DNA from: CBDCFV01 sp965203835
GTDB taxonomy: Bacteria > Chloroflexota > Dehalococcoidia > Lucifugimonadales > UBA3495
Direction of reading: 5' to 3'
DNA: 64,000 nucleotides
Assembly: GCA_965203835.1 (NCBI GenBank)
Contig: OZ241919.1
Location: 2,728,001-2,792,000 of the forward strand
Shown here: in pieces, positions 36,211 through 45,100 of the stretch
Position numbering within the stretch: the stretch's first letter is position 1
Layout: each line of letters starts with the position of its first letter
Position numbers and translations under genes: made by a program
Notes under the pieces: generated by a model
The model's database searches: none
Told to the model about the DNA's origin: nothing
Seen by the model: only the letters and a program-made list of their open reading frames with translations

Positions 36211-36645
36211 TCAGAGGCTGGGATGTTGCCGGGAGCAGGTTTGCGCTCGCGCCGGGTTGCTTTGGCTTTGCCCGATGCCCGCTATGTGCCCGGCTTGGTT
36301 GCGGGAATTGTCCACCTTGTTCCCAGGAAGCATCCGGCGCAGGCACATGGCGCTGAACCTGGCGGTCTTCGATACCCCTGCCATGGCCACTGTCAAAACA
36401 AGAGCCGCCGCACCCGCGTGCCACAGGTTCATCACTATGGAATAGGCGGTGTCCAACGGAGTGCCGGCGGCGCCGGCGAGTCCATGAATGACCAGGATGA
36501 CGGCTCCTGAGGTACAGGCGGTCACGAAGGTGGCCAGGTACAGCATCGTTTCTCCGGACAGGACCTGCCCGGTGAGTTCCCTGACTTCTTCCGGCTTTAT
36601 GAGAGGGAGAGGCGAGGCTGCGGGTTGTTCAGGACGTTCTTTCAT
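36211..36645 (-). CDS. Small integral membrane protein (two helices)
   Basis: 144 residues, GGAGA upstream of ATG 36645. A polar start (MKERPEQPAASPLPLIKPEE) is followed by hydrophobic segments MLYLATFVTACTSGAVILVI and AYSIVMNLWHAGAAALVLTV, then a basic, Ser/Gln-rich tail. Lies between the two NERD genes on the same strand. A smaller two-helix protein at 40179 has a similar plan. Function unknown. Confidence 0.5.
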   Translation of the reverse strand: MKERPEQPAASPLPLIKPEEVRELTGQVLSGETMLYLATFVTACTSGAVILVIHGLAGAAGTPLDTAYSIVMNLWHAGAAALVLTVAMAGVSKTARFSAMCLRRMLPGNKVDNSRNQAGHIAGIGQSQSNPARAQTCSRQHPSL

Positions 36646-37221
36646 GCTGTGGTCTCCTTGGCATGGTTGATTCAGACTCAGGAGGCTGGTGCCGGATTCG
36701 CTTCCGGGGCTGGCACGGGGCTCGAGTTGGCTTCCCTGTGGATGAGATTACGGGCACGACGATTTGGGAAGTTACGGGCCGGGCCTGCTTGCCTGTGCCC
36801 GGCCCGCTTTTGATTGGGTAGGAACTGAGAGCCGTGTGCCGGGGGTTTAAGAAGGTTGCTGCCGGGCAGCCCGCGGCGGGAAACCAGGCAGTCAGGGGAG
36901 CACCGGGATGGTCAAGCCGTTGGGCCACTGCCGCAGAGACTCCGCCCTGGTCCAGTTCACCTCTCGGCGCCTGCAGGCTTTGATTGAGGCGGGCTCATCC
37001 ATCTATTCAGACCGGCGAGCGGTTGACCGGCGACAATCAGTCCGGCCGGTCAATCCGGATGTTTTTCCAGGTCACGTTGGTTTAACCCATCCGGCACGGA
37101 GGCATCTGCCTGTGGTCAGACCGATGCGATGGGTTGTTGAGGACCGTGTCCGCCGGACGTTGCATCTCAACTCCGTTCCCGGTGGCCGTACTCAACCGGC
37201 CGGCGGAGAAGCGGTGGCGGT
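36646..37221. other. 576-base gap with a GC-rich hairpin
   Basis: No supported gene. It holds the stem-loop at 36775-36811. Confidence 0.5.
36775..36811 (+). terminator. Rho-independent-like hairpin
   Basis: CGGGCCGGGC pairs with GCCCGGCCCG across a 12-base loop and is followed by CTTTT on the plus strand. No plus-strand gene precedes it, so it may be a remnant or act as a barrier to antisense transcription. Confidence 0.4.
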
Positions 37222-37917
37222 CTAACGGAAGGGCCGAGCCCGCCGGTCCCGGTTCACGGGGACAGAGGGAGTCACGTAGATGTTGACGGTGTCAACGTGG
37301 CCTATGACCACCTGGCGGGGGATGGACTCCGGGGCCGCCTCCAAGCGCCCGCCATCCTGCGTGGGCGCAACCAGTCCGTTGGTCACGGCGTCAACTTCGT
37401 TCATGATGTGGTCGGCGGTGGGTGGATGTTTGATGCCCGTCCGCTCGGCCAGTTCCAGCAGTCGGATGACCAGGTCGCCGGCTCCGAAGAGCACCTTGAC
37501 CCTGCGCCGCCGGCCCCACTCCTCGATGGCCGGGTCCGGCGGGGTGTCGGCAAACAGGACCACCGGGATGATGAAGGTCTTGAAACCGATGATACGGTAG
37601 ATGGCGTCCCGGACGGCAATGGCGACGTCCCAGGTCCAGGTCAGCGGACAGGTCACGTGCTCCACGCCGTGGGCGGTACGGAGAGTCCAGACGGTCCCGT
37701 CGACGGAGTACAGGCCGCCCTTGACCTGGAGAGCGAAACGGGCCCGGTCCTCGAACCAGATGCAGAAGTCCAGCTCGGGGGCCTCGGGAGCGGCCTTCGG
37801 TTGGTAGAGGGTCTCGCCGGAGTAACCGCTCTCGGCAAGCTGGTCGTACACGATGGCCTCGCTGTTGCGCCGGGGGTCCTGGCGCCGGTGGGGTGGGAAT
37901 TCAGGGTGGATGTTCAT
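37222..37917 (-). CDS. NERD-domain (nuclease-related) protein B
   Basis: 231 residues from ATG 37917 (AAGGA upstream; the frame extends to 37959). Same plan as the protein at 35011: SEAIVYDQLAESGY, then PELDFCIWFEDRARFALQVK with Asp50 and Gln64-x-Lys66, FIIPVVLFADTPPDPAIEEW, KVLFGAGDLVIRLLEL and a closing beta segment QVVIGHVDTVNIYVTPS. The two are clearly paralogues but diverged. The shared tail (HVDTLIIQ / HVDTVNIYV) suggests a common partner. Confidence 0.72.
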   Translation of the reverse strand: MNIHPEFPPHRRQDPRRNSEAIVYDQLAESGYSGETLYQPKAAPEAPELDFCIWFEDRARFALQVKGGLYSVDGTVWTLRTAHGVEHVTCPLTWTWDVAIAVRDAIYRIIGFKTFIIPVVLFADTPPDPAIEEWGRRRRVKVLFGAGDLVIRLLELAERTGIKHPPTADHIMNEVDAVTNGLVAPTQDGGRLEAAPESIPRQVVIGHVDTVNIYVTPSVPVNRDRRARPFR

Positions 37918-38259
37918 TGGGCGTTGTCCTTGCTTGAGATTTCTTCTGATGGTCCGCACGGGTCGAAAGGGAGGACCGGGGCGGCGGCGGACTGCATGGA
38001 ACGCCGCCCCTGATGCTGCTGTCCCTTGTCACCGCGGCGGAATCGCGAGAGCCTGCCAATCGTCCGGCTCCATTTTCCCTGGAGTCGCCCGGGAGGTGGG
38101 GAATTGGCCTGACGTATGGTTATAGGACCCACTCAATGCGCCAAGTTATTCCCCAAGGGATCTGGAAAGAAGTTGGCGGGGACGCCGTGTCCTTGAACTG
38201 GCGTCCCTGGATATTGCGGCAGCAGTCAGTACGAGACGGTGAGCCATTACACTGGAGCG
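37918..38259. other. 342-base gap
   Basis: No gene supported on either strand. Confidence 0.4.
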
Positions 38260-38400
38260 TCACAGGCCTGTGAGGATGAAATGGACTGTGTCGGCCAGAG
38301 ATCCGGTGACGCTGATCAGCTCGTGGACCATCATGATGATGTGGCCGATTGCTGAAAGGAGGTTGAAAAGGTCTGCATGGGCCCTCAATTCACGGGGCAT
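38260..38400 (-). CDS. Possible 46-residue membrane peptide
   Basis: MPRELRAHADLFNLLSAIGH followed by a hydrophobic helix and ending HFILTGL. No clear ribosome-binding site; an upstream extension is compositionally poor. Listed because the hydrophobic pattern is continuous; could be chance. Confidence 0.3.
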   Translation of the reverse strand: MPRELRAHADLFNLLSAIGHIIMMVHELISVTGSLADTVHFILTGL

Positions 38401-39055
38401 CGTTGCGGGGTGACCCTGCGGACCACCTGCATGCGCTCGCCATCGAAATTCAGTGTTTCCGCGGCATTGGATATTGTCGGAATCAAGAGGGACGGCCGGT
38501 TTGCTTGGCCTTTCCGGATCGGCTTGTGGTCGAGACTGGGCCTCGGCGGATGGATACCAAGTTCCACTTCCAACTTTCCGGGGGCGCAGGCCAGGCCAGC
38601 GTATCAGCGCCCTGCTCACAATTCGTTACGGGGAGTTGAAGGAACCGTGGATCAGCCATTTACAGAGTGGGCTCCGGCCGTGTTACCCGGCCGGAGCCCA
38701 CGTGATTCATCAATCCTGCATGTGTTGAAGTGGGATTCATAGGACCGCGGACCTGCCAGCAGGAGAGCCGCTATGCCCGTATCATAGCACCCCAAGCTCG
38801 GCTGCCTTCTTGGTCGTGCCGTCAGACCGCCATGAACGATACCGATATCTCGACGGGCGCTGGATGAGTGAGTTAGACCCTCCCGGACAGGAGTATCGCC
38901 ACGGTATTCGTGAATGGCATCGTGCAGAGCATTTGACCAGTGGGCCCCACCATGAAAGCGTAACGTCCTCACCTGACGCGAGAAAGGCGTTGATCAGCAA
39001 TCTCGGTCACGGGCTTCCGGTCGTATTGCTCTCGTTGGCGCGTCTTCGGTCGCAT
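38401..39055. other. 655-base gap with a perfect hairpin
   Basis: No convincing gene. The hairpin at 38667-38701 is the only clear structure. Confidence 0.45.
38667..38701. terminator. Perfect 14-bp stem-loop
   Basis: GTGGGCTCCGGCCG (38667-38680), loop TGTTACC, exact complement 38688-38701. Strong hairpin without a U-run on either side; a terminator or a repeat-type palindrome. Confidence 0.5.
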
Positions 39056-39110
39056 AGATAGCGCGTGCAGGATTGGAACCCACGAGCTCCGCCTTGAGAG
39101 GGCGGTGTCC
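39056..39110 (-). pseudogene. 3' half of a tRNA-Glu(CTC)
   Basis: On the minus strand CCGCC-CTCTCAA-GGCGG is a full anticodon arm with anticodon CTC, followed by a short variable loop, a weakened T-arm (GTGGG-TTCCAAT-CCTGC) and a 3' acceptor strand ACGCGCT-A. No D-arm or 5' acceptor precedes it. A break at the anticodon arm is typical of tRNA attachment-site duplications left by integrases. Confidence 0.6.
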
Positions 39111-39122
39111 TGGAAATAGGAA

Positions 39123-40050
39123 GTGGGGGAAGAGCGTCGAACTCTGCCGGGAATGAGACTGGTGCTATCGTCAGTGGGCCTTCCCCCGCCGACAGGGCCG
39201 TCGGCGGAACGGGTGCATTTCATGGAGCACGTCCAAGTTTTGGGACGGCCATTATGCGCCATCAGGGGTCGTTATTTCCGAACACCGTGGCCCAGAATTA
39301 CATGCTGCTTCGTGGCCGAGTTCGTCGACGCCCTGGACCGCGAGGCCTGGAGGGAACTCGGCGTGGAGATAGAGGGCGATCCGCTGGGAGCGCCGGCCTA
39401 TCATCCCCGGGCACTGCTCAGCGTCTGGCTGTTTGGCTTCGTGACCGGAATTCGCTCCAGCCGCAAGCTGGAGGCGGCCTGCCGGGACCAGATTCCCTAT
39501 CTTTGGCTGACCGGCTGGCAACACCCGGACCACAACACCCTGTGGCGGTTCTACAGGGACCATCGCCAGGCAATGAGAGGTCTCCTCAAGCGAACGGTGC
39601 GTACGGCAGTGGCGATAGATCTGGTGGACCTGGCAGTGCAGGCGGTGGACGGGACCAAGGTGGCGGCCAACGCATCGTCCTGCCGCAGTTACGATGCCGA
39701 GGGACTGGCCAAACTGTTGGAGCGGCTGGACCGGGCCATAGCCGAACTGGAGGACCAGAATGAGGGAGAGACCGACAGGGCACCGGTGCATCTCCCGGAG
39801 GAATTGGCCGACAAGAGGAACCTACGCGAGCATGTCCGGCGGGCAATAGAGGAACTGGAGGACCGGAAAGGCCAAAAGAGCATCAACCTGACCGACACGA
39901 CGCCCGGTTCATGAAAATGAAGCAGGGCTTCTGTCCTGCTTACAACGCCCAGGCCATGGTTTCGCCGGTAAAGACCGGACAGGAAACGACCGGAATGCTG
40001 GTCACGGCCGTTGAACTGGTGGATGAACCGGCGGATTACCCCGAATCCAC
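39123..40050 (+). pseudogene. IS1182-family transposase, frameshifted and truncated
   Basis: The frame from about 39222 contains PLGAPAYHPRALLSVWLFGF, SSRKLEAACRDQIPYLWLTG, HPDHNTLWRFYRDHRQA and VDLAVQAVDGTKVAANAS, the amino domain and first catalytic Asp of IS1182 transposases. At ~39900 the frame slips; the continuation in another frame is RFMKMKQGFCPAYNAQAMVS. Similarity stops near 40050 before the last catalytic residues. Not functional. Confidence 0.8.
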
Positions 40051-40178
40051 CGAGGGAGTGGGGATTCGGGATAAGGAGGGCCCGGCGTCAAGCCGGGTCT
40101 CCCCTGTTGTCACGGGCCCGGTCGCCAACGTCTGTAAAACCGTGTCAGAGCAATGAGAAAAACGAGCGAATGGATTCC

Positions 40179-40442
40179 ATGAAAGGCCGCGAAACCAAAG
40201 AAAATATGGAGCATTGCATGAGGCCCGTAACCCGGGCAATGGCAACCGGCGCCGCCGGGAGCGCCATGATATGGGCAGGGATAGTGACCCGCTGGACGAC
40301 GGAGCACGAACTGGCGGTCACCATTCTCTTTTCGGCGGCCATACCGTGCCTGGTCGCATCAGCCGTGTATTCAGCCATTGCCGCCGTGAGGTTAGGGAAA
40401 CCACCTGGGTGCCCACGCCGGAAAGACGAGCGAAGGGGGTGA
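40179..40442 (+). CDS. Small two-helix membrane protein
   Basis: 87 residues from ATG 40179. MKGRETKENMEHCMRPVTRA leads into hydrophobic TGAAGSAMIWAGIVTRW and LAVTILFSAAIPCLVASAVY, then a basic end. No family recognised; the layout resembles the protein at 36211. Confidence 0.4.
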   Translation: MKGRETKENMEHCMRPVTRAMATGAAGSAMIWAGIVTRWTTEHELAVTILFSAAIPCLVASAVYSAIAAVRLGKPPGCPRRKDERRG

Positions 40443-40678
40443 GAAGTCATTGTTCATGGACCTTGACGGCTGTGTTGCACAAGTCGAGCCTAGGAAGGTG
40501 ATTGTCGGGCCGGTGGAACACCGTTGAAAAATGATCTTTGGGATGGCGGACGCGACAAAATTGAGTATGCTGGACACCACGCTTCAACAGCCGTTCGCAT
40601 TGACACTTGGCAGTGGCTACGCACATGCGGGTAAGTTACAATCTTGACTTTGGTGCGGAAGAGGAACAGGAGAGCAGA

Positions 40679-40990
40679 ATGCGTTACTGCATACTTTGTG
40701 GCATTCAAGTGGCTGATGGTGTCCGGGGCGCAAATCGCCTGTCGGCTTCACTTCAGGCAGCTTTCGGAGACCGTGGCCTGCGCATGGTCATCCCGGTGGC
40801 GGAATCTGCCATGCCCGACGAAAAGGAACACATGGCGTTTGCGCACGGTTTTACCCCCATATCTGAGCATCTCGTTGATGGTCAGATTGTCCAACAAGGA
40901 CCGTGGACCTGCATATCCGAAGCCGATGGATACACTTTCGGTGAACAGTGGGAAAGAGTCACCTCACGCGCAGGGCGACGGATGACCTAG
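40679..40990 (+). CDS. Uncharacterised protein with CxxC start
   Basis: 103 residues from ATG 40679, chosen for CAGGAGAG just upstream (frame open from 40607). MRYCILCGIQVADGV carries one CxxC; the rest includes RGLRMVIPVAESAMPDEKEH and DGYTFGEQWERVTSRAGRR. Single-gene unit; function unknown. Confidence 0.45.
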   Translation: MRYCILCGIQVADGVRGANRLSASLQAAFGDRGLRMVIPVAESAMPDEKEHMAFAHGFTPISEHLVDGQIVQQGPWTCISEADGYTFGEQWERVTSRAGRRMT

Positions 40991-41098
40991 TACCACAGCC
41001 GCATAATAAGAACAGGTAAGTGTCGATGTTGAACCGTTGGACTACAGTTTGTCCAGTTGCCGCCCCCCTGCAAACCTCAAGTCAAGGCGAGGAACTAC

Positions 41099-41755
41099 AT
41101 GACTACTGAAGGGACAGAGTCAAACCCGCCTCTTGACCCAGGGGTAGTGTACATTCTCGAAAATGAGGCGTTTGCAGTTCCCGTCGTCAAGATTGGCAAG
41201 ACGGGGCAACAGGATTGGGTTGCCAGGATAAGGCAGTTGAACACGGCGGTTCCCCTGCCTTTCACCTGTGCCAAAGCATCTCGTGTGGATGCTATGGGGA
41301 AAGTGGAGACATTCCTGCACGAGACTTTCTTTCCAGCCAAGCGCCAGTGGCGCGGGGAGTTCTATGAAGTGGAAGCTTGGCGGGTTGCCCAAGTGTTGGA
41401 GTTATTCGAGGCTGAGGACGTCACCAACCTTGTTCCGGTACCCGACCCTGATGAAGAGAAGGCCATTAACACCACAGTCGGCAATAAGGAGGCCAGGGCG
41501 GATTTTACTTTTGCAGTAGCTGGCATACCAGTCGGGGCAAAACTCGAATTCAAGGGTAGACCCGAGATCGAAGCCGAAGTCGTGGACGACAAAACCACCG
41601 TGCGCTATGAAGGTCAAACTTACACGATGTCCGCCCTGGCTACCAGAATCAAAGAAAAGGATTACATCGTTCAGGGAATCCTGTGGTGGACCTACGACAA
41701 CGAAACGTTGCGACAGAGGCGCGACAGGATGGAAGCCGAAGCCAACCAACAATAG
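41099..41755 (+). CDS. GIY-YIG nuclease family protein (T5orf172/MUG113-like)
   Basis: 218 residues from ATG 41099 (GAGGA upstream). The amino domain has GVVYILENEAF and VVKIGKTGQQDWVARIRQLN, the GIY-YIG-type pair of strands with the helix Arg, then GKVETFLHETFFPAKRQWRG followed by EFYEV, which holds the Glu metal ligand. The carboxy domain GAKLEFKGRPEIEAEVVDDK, ..YTMSALATRI resembles DUF4357/RAMA domains that bind modified DNA. A possible modification-dependent nuclease; such proteins also occur alone in genomes with heavy phage pressure. Confidence 0.72.
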   Translation: MTTEGTESNPPLDPGVVYILENEAFAVPVVKIGKTGQQDWVARIRQLNTAVPLPFTCAKASRVDAMGKVETFLHETFFPAKRQWRGEFYEVEAWRVAQVLELFEAEDVTNLVPVPDPDEEKAINTTVGNKEARADFTFAVAGIPVGAKLEFKGRPEIEAEVVDDKTTVRYEGQTYTMSALATRIKEKDYIVQGILWWTYDNETLRQRRDRMEAEANQQ

Positions 41756-41828
41756 TGTACTGTTGCGGAAATCTGTGTACCCGCGCTCCGCTTCACACCC
41801 AGTTCTGAGGTGCTGGATTCCAGGGAAC

Positions 41829-41993
41829 TCACGCTTTGAGGGGATTCGAGACGATGCGGGCGAACAACTTTCCCTTGCTACGCAGGTAGCGGCCAGTGAA
41901 TATGGCATAGCCGTCGTTCCACAAGACGCCGACGTCGGCGACGACGAAGCAGATGCCGTCCACGGACTTGCGAGCGTCACCCTGTTGTTCCAA
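41829..41993 (-). CDS. Small 54-residue hypothetical protein
   Basis: TTG start at 41993 with GGGGAG six bases upstream. Sequence DGICFVVADVGVLWNDGYAI then FTGRYLRSKGKLFARIVSN has a globular look (alternating strand, helix). The rest of the 41756-42101 gap shows nothing else. Convergent with the GIY-YIG gene. Could be a remnant of a larger gene. Confidence 0.4.
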   Translation of the reverse strand: MEQQGDARKSVDGICFVVADVGVLWNDGYAIFTGRYLRSKGKLFARIVSNPLKA

Positions 41994-42101
41994 AGGTTCT
42001 CCCCTTTTCCCTCATGTAGGCCCAGCTGAAATCAGATGTGAAGACAGGACCGGCCCACATCTACTACCAGGGGCGAGCCAATAAAATATGCGGTTGTAGC
42101 C

Positions 42102-45100
42102 CTAACCACTAGACCCGGTGACTGTGAGTTCGGTCCGGTTAGACAGCTTCCTGCCGTCTCCCGTGCAGATGGCCCCGTCGTCCTCGCAGTCTTCGGTCAC
42201 CGGCAGCACGATGGTCACGTCACCGCTGACATTCGGGGTCACGGTGATTTCCCACCGGATGTTGGGATTGGTGCTGTCCCGCTCCAGACGCCGCGCCTTG
42301 GTCACCTCGCCGCCAGTCACGGTGAAGGCATGGTCCCGCAGGGTTACGTAGCTCAGGTCGAACTCCTCGCTGAAGCGCAACTCGAAGGTGAAGGCCGTCT
42401 GCCCGTTGTGGGACGACGGGGTGTCCAGGAATTCCGCAGTCAGTGCTGCCAATACTGCGCTGGTTGCCGCGCTGGTCAGCGTCTCATCGTTGCCCTCGTC
42501 GTCAGTGAAGCTCACCCGCACCTTGATGGCCTTGCCCTTGTCGGTGTCGACCAACGTGTATGTGCTGCCCGTGGCGCCGCTTATGTCGGCGTCGTCGGTA
42601 AGCCACTGGTAGCTGAATGAGGCGTTGGTCAGGCCGTCAGCGTCCTCGATGCCCGAAGTGTCCACCGACAGCGTCTGGCCCACCTGGGCAGTGCCGGTGA
42701 TGGTGGGTGCCCCGGTGGCAGGGCTGTTGGACCCGGGCACCCGTACCGAAGCGGGGGCAGACGCCTCCCCGACATAGCCTAGGAAGTCCGCAGCCTGCAC
42801 ACTGTAGGTGTACAGCTTCCCGGGCTCCACCGCCGTGTCGGTATAGCTGGTAGCCCTACTGTGCGTGTAATCCACGTACACCAGCGGGTCCGACTCGCCC
42901 TCTTCGGGTCGGTGACGAAGTATCCGGTACATGGTCACGCTGCCGGCGTCGTCGGGAGCGTTCCAGTTCAGGACTACCGTGCCGGCGTCCACACTTGCCC
43001 GTAGACCATGGGGACGGTCCGTCGGTTCTGAGTTCGATTCTTCCTCCTGCTGGTCAGATGGAGACACCGCGGCAGTCGCAACGCTGGTTAGAACCTCATC
43101 GTTGCCGCCGTCGTCGGTGAAGGAGACCCTCACCTTGATGGCCTTGCCTTCCTCGGTGTCCGTAAGCGTGTAGGTACCACCCGTGGCCCCGAGAATGTCG
43201 GCACCGTCTGCTAGCCACTGGTAGTTGAACGCTACGCTGCTCAGTCCGTCGGCATCGGAAATGCCCGACGTGTCGGCCGTCAGCGTCTGGCCGACTTCCG
43301 GCGTCCCACTTATGGTCGGGGTTCCCGTGGCGGGGCTGTTGGGACGGGCTTCTACCGCAGCCGTCGCATCGCTGGTCAGGGTCTCCTCGTTGCCCCCGTC
43401 GTCGGTGAAGCTCACCCGTACTTTGACGGCCTTGCCTTCGTCGGCATCGACCAGGGTGTATGTGCTATCGGTGGCGCCGCTAATGGCGTTGTCATCGGCC
43501 AGCCACTGGTAGCTGAACGTCGCGTTGGCCAGCCCGTCCGCATCGCTGATGCCCGACGTCGACGCCGTGAGCGTCTGTCCGACTTCCGACGTTCCGCTTA
43601 TGGTCGGGGCTCCCGTGGCCGCAGAGTTCGCGGGCGCAGGCCCCGGCACGGTTATTTCCAGGCGCGTCGACAGCCGTTTACCGCCGCTCGTGCAAATCGC
43701 ACCCTCATCGGCACAGTCCTCGGTAGCGGGAAGCACCAGGACCACGTCCGCATCGGAGGACGGCTGGATGGTGAACTTGCGAAGGTCGTTCCGGCCGTCC
43801 ACACGCTGGGCCCTCTTGATCGTTGCGTTGGATACCTCGAAGGCGTGTTGCTTGAGGTCCGTGAAGCCCGCGGTTACCGGCTCGCTGAACAGGATGCGGA
43901 AGGTGAACCTCCCAGAACCGTGGTGGCTGCTGGGCACGTTCTGTAGTTCAGCGGTCAGGGCGGCCTCTACCGCGGCAGTTGCGGCGCTGGTCAGTGTCTC
44001 GTCGTTGCCCTCATCGTCGGTGAAGCTCACCAGTACCTTGATGGTCTTGCCCTCATCGTCGGACGTGAGCGTATAGGTAGAGCCCGTAGCGCCGGATATG
44101 TCGGTGTGCGTGGTTCCGTCGCTGCGAATCCACTGGTAGGTAAACACCGCATTGACGAGGCCGTCAGCGTCGTCTATCCCCGATGTCTCCGCAGAGAGCG
44201 TCCGCCCTACCTCCAACGTCCCACTTATCGTGGGCGTACCGGTAGCGGGAGTATTCTGAGTCGCAGCCTGTTGCTGGGACGTCTGGGCGTCCGCCGTCTC
44301 CTTCACTTCCTCAGAGGTGGGTCCATTTCCGACCGAGTTCGTTGCGATGACGCGCACGGTGTATTCGGTCCCGAGCGACAGACTGGTGATGGTGTACGAA
44401 GTATTGGTTGTAGTCGCCTCGGACACATCGGCTGCCGTGTCCCAGTTGCCGGTGGCCTCTTTCCACTGCACCATGTACCCGGTGATGGATGAGCCGCCGT
44501 TGGAGTCTGGCTCTTCCCAGGAAACAACAAGCTCACCAGTGCCGCCCCGCTCGACTGCCGGGGACTGTGGCGCCCCCGGAACACCAGCCGCCACCGCAGC
44601 CGTCGCAGCGCTGGTCAACGTCTCCACAGTGCCGATTCCGTCGGTAAAGGACACACGAACCTTGATGGTCTTTCCCACGTCGTCGGTCGTGACCAGGTAG
44701 GTTGCTGTCGTCGCTCCGGCGATGTCTGCATCCGTAGTACCATCGATTCTTACCCACTGGTAAGTGAGCGTATTGAGGTCAGCGCCGTTGGGATCACCGA
44801 TGGAAGACGTATCCGCGGTAAGTCTCTCGCCGACCTGCGCTGTGCCGCTTATGGAGGTCGCTCCCGTGGCGGGGATGTTGTTGGGGTTGGCCCCACCCAC
44901 CACTTTGAATTGCGGAAACGGGAAGGTCCCGATCACTTGGCCGTCGCGGTCTTTCAATACGAACGTTAAGGCGTAGGACCCCGCGTTACAGCCCACACCT
45001 CCGAACTCCGCCTCGAAATGTTTAGAGCCGTCGTCAACGACAGTCCACTGGATATCCTCACCCAACCCATCCCCCTCGCACGCATCCGCGTCAGACCCGT

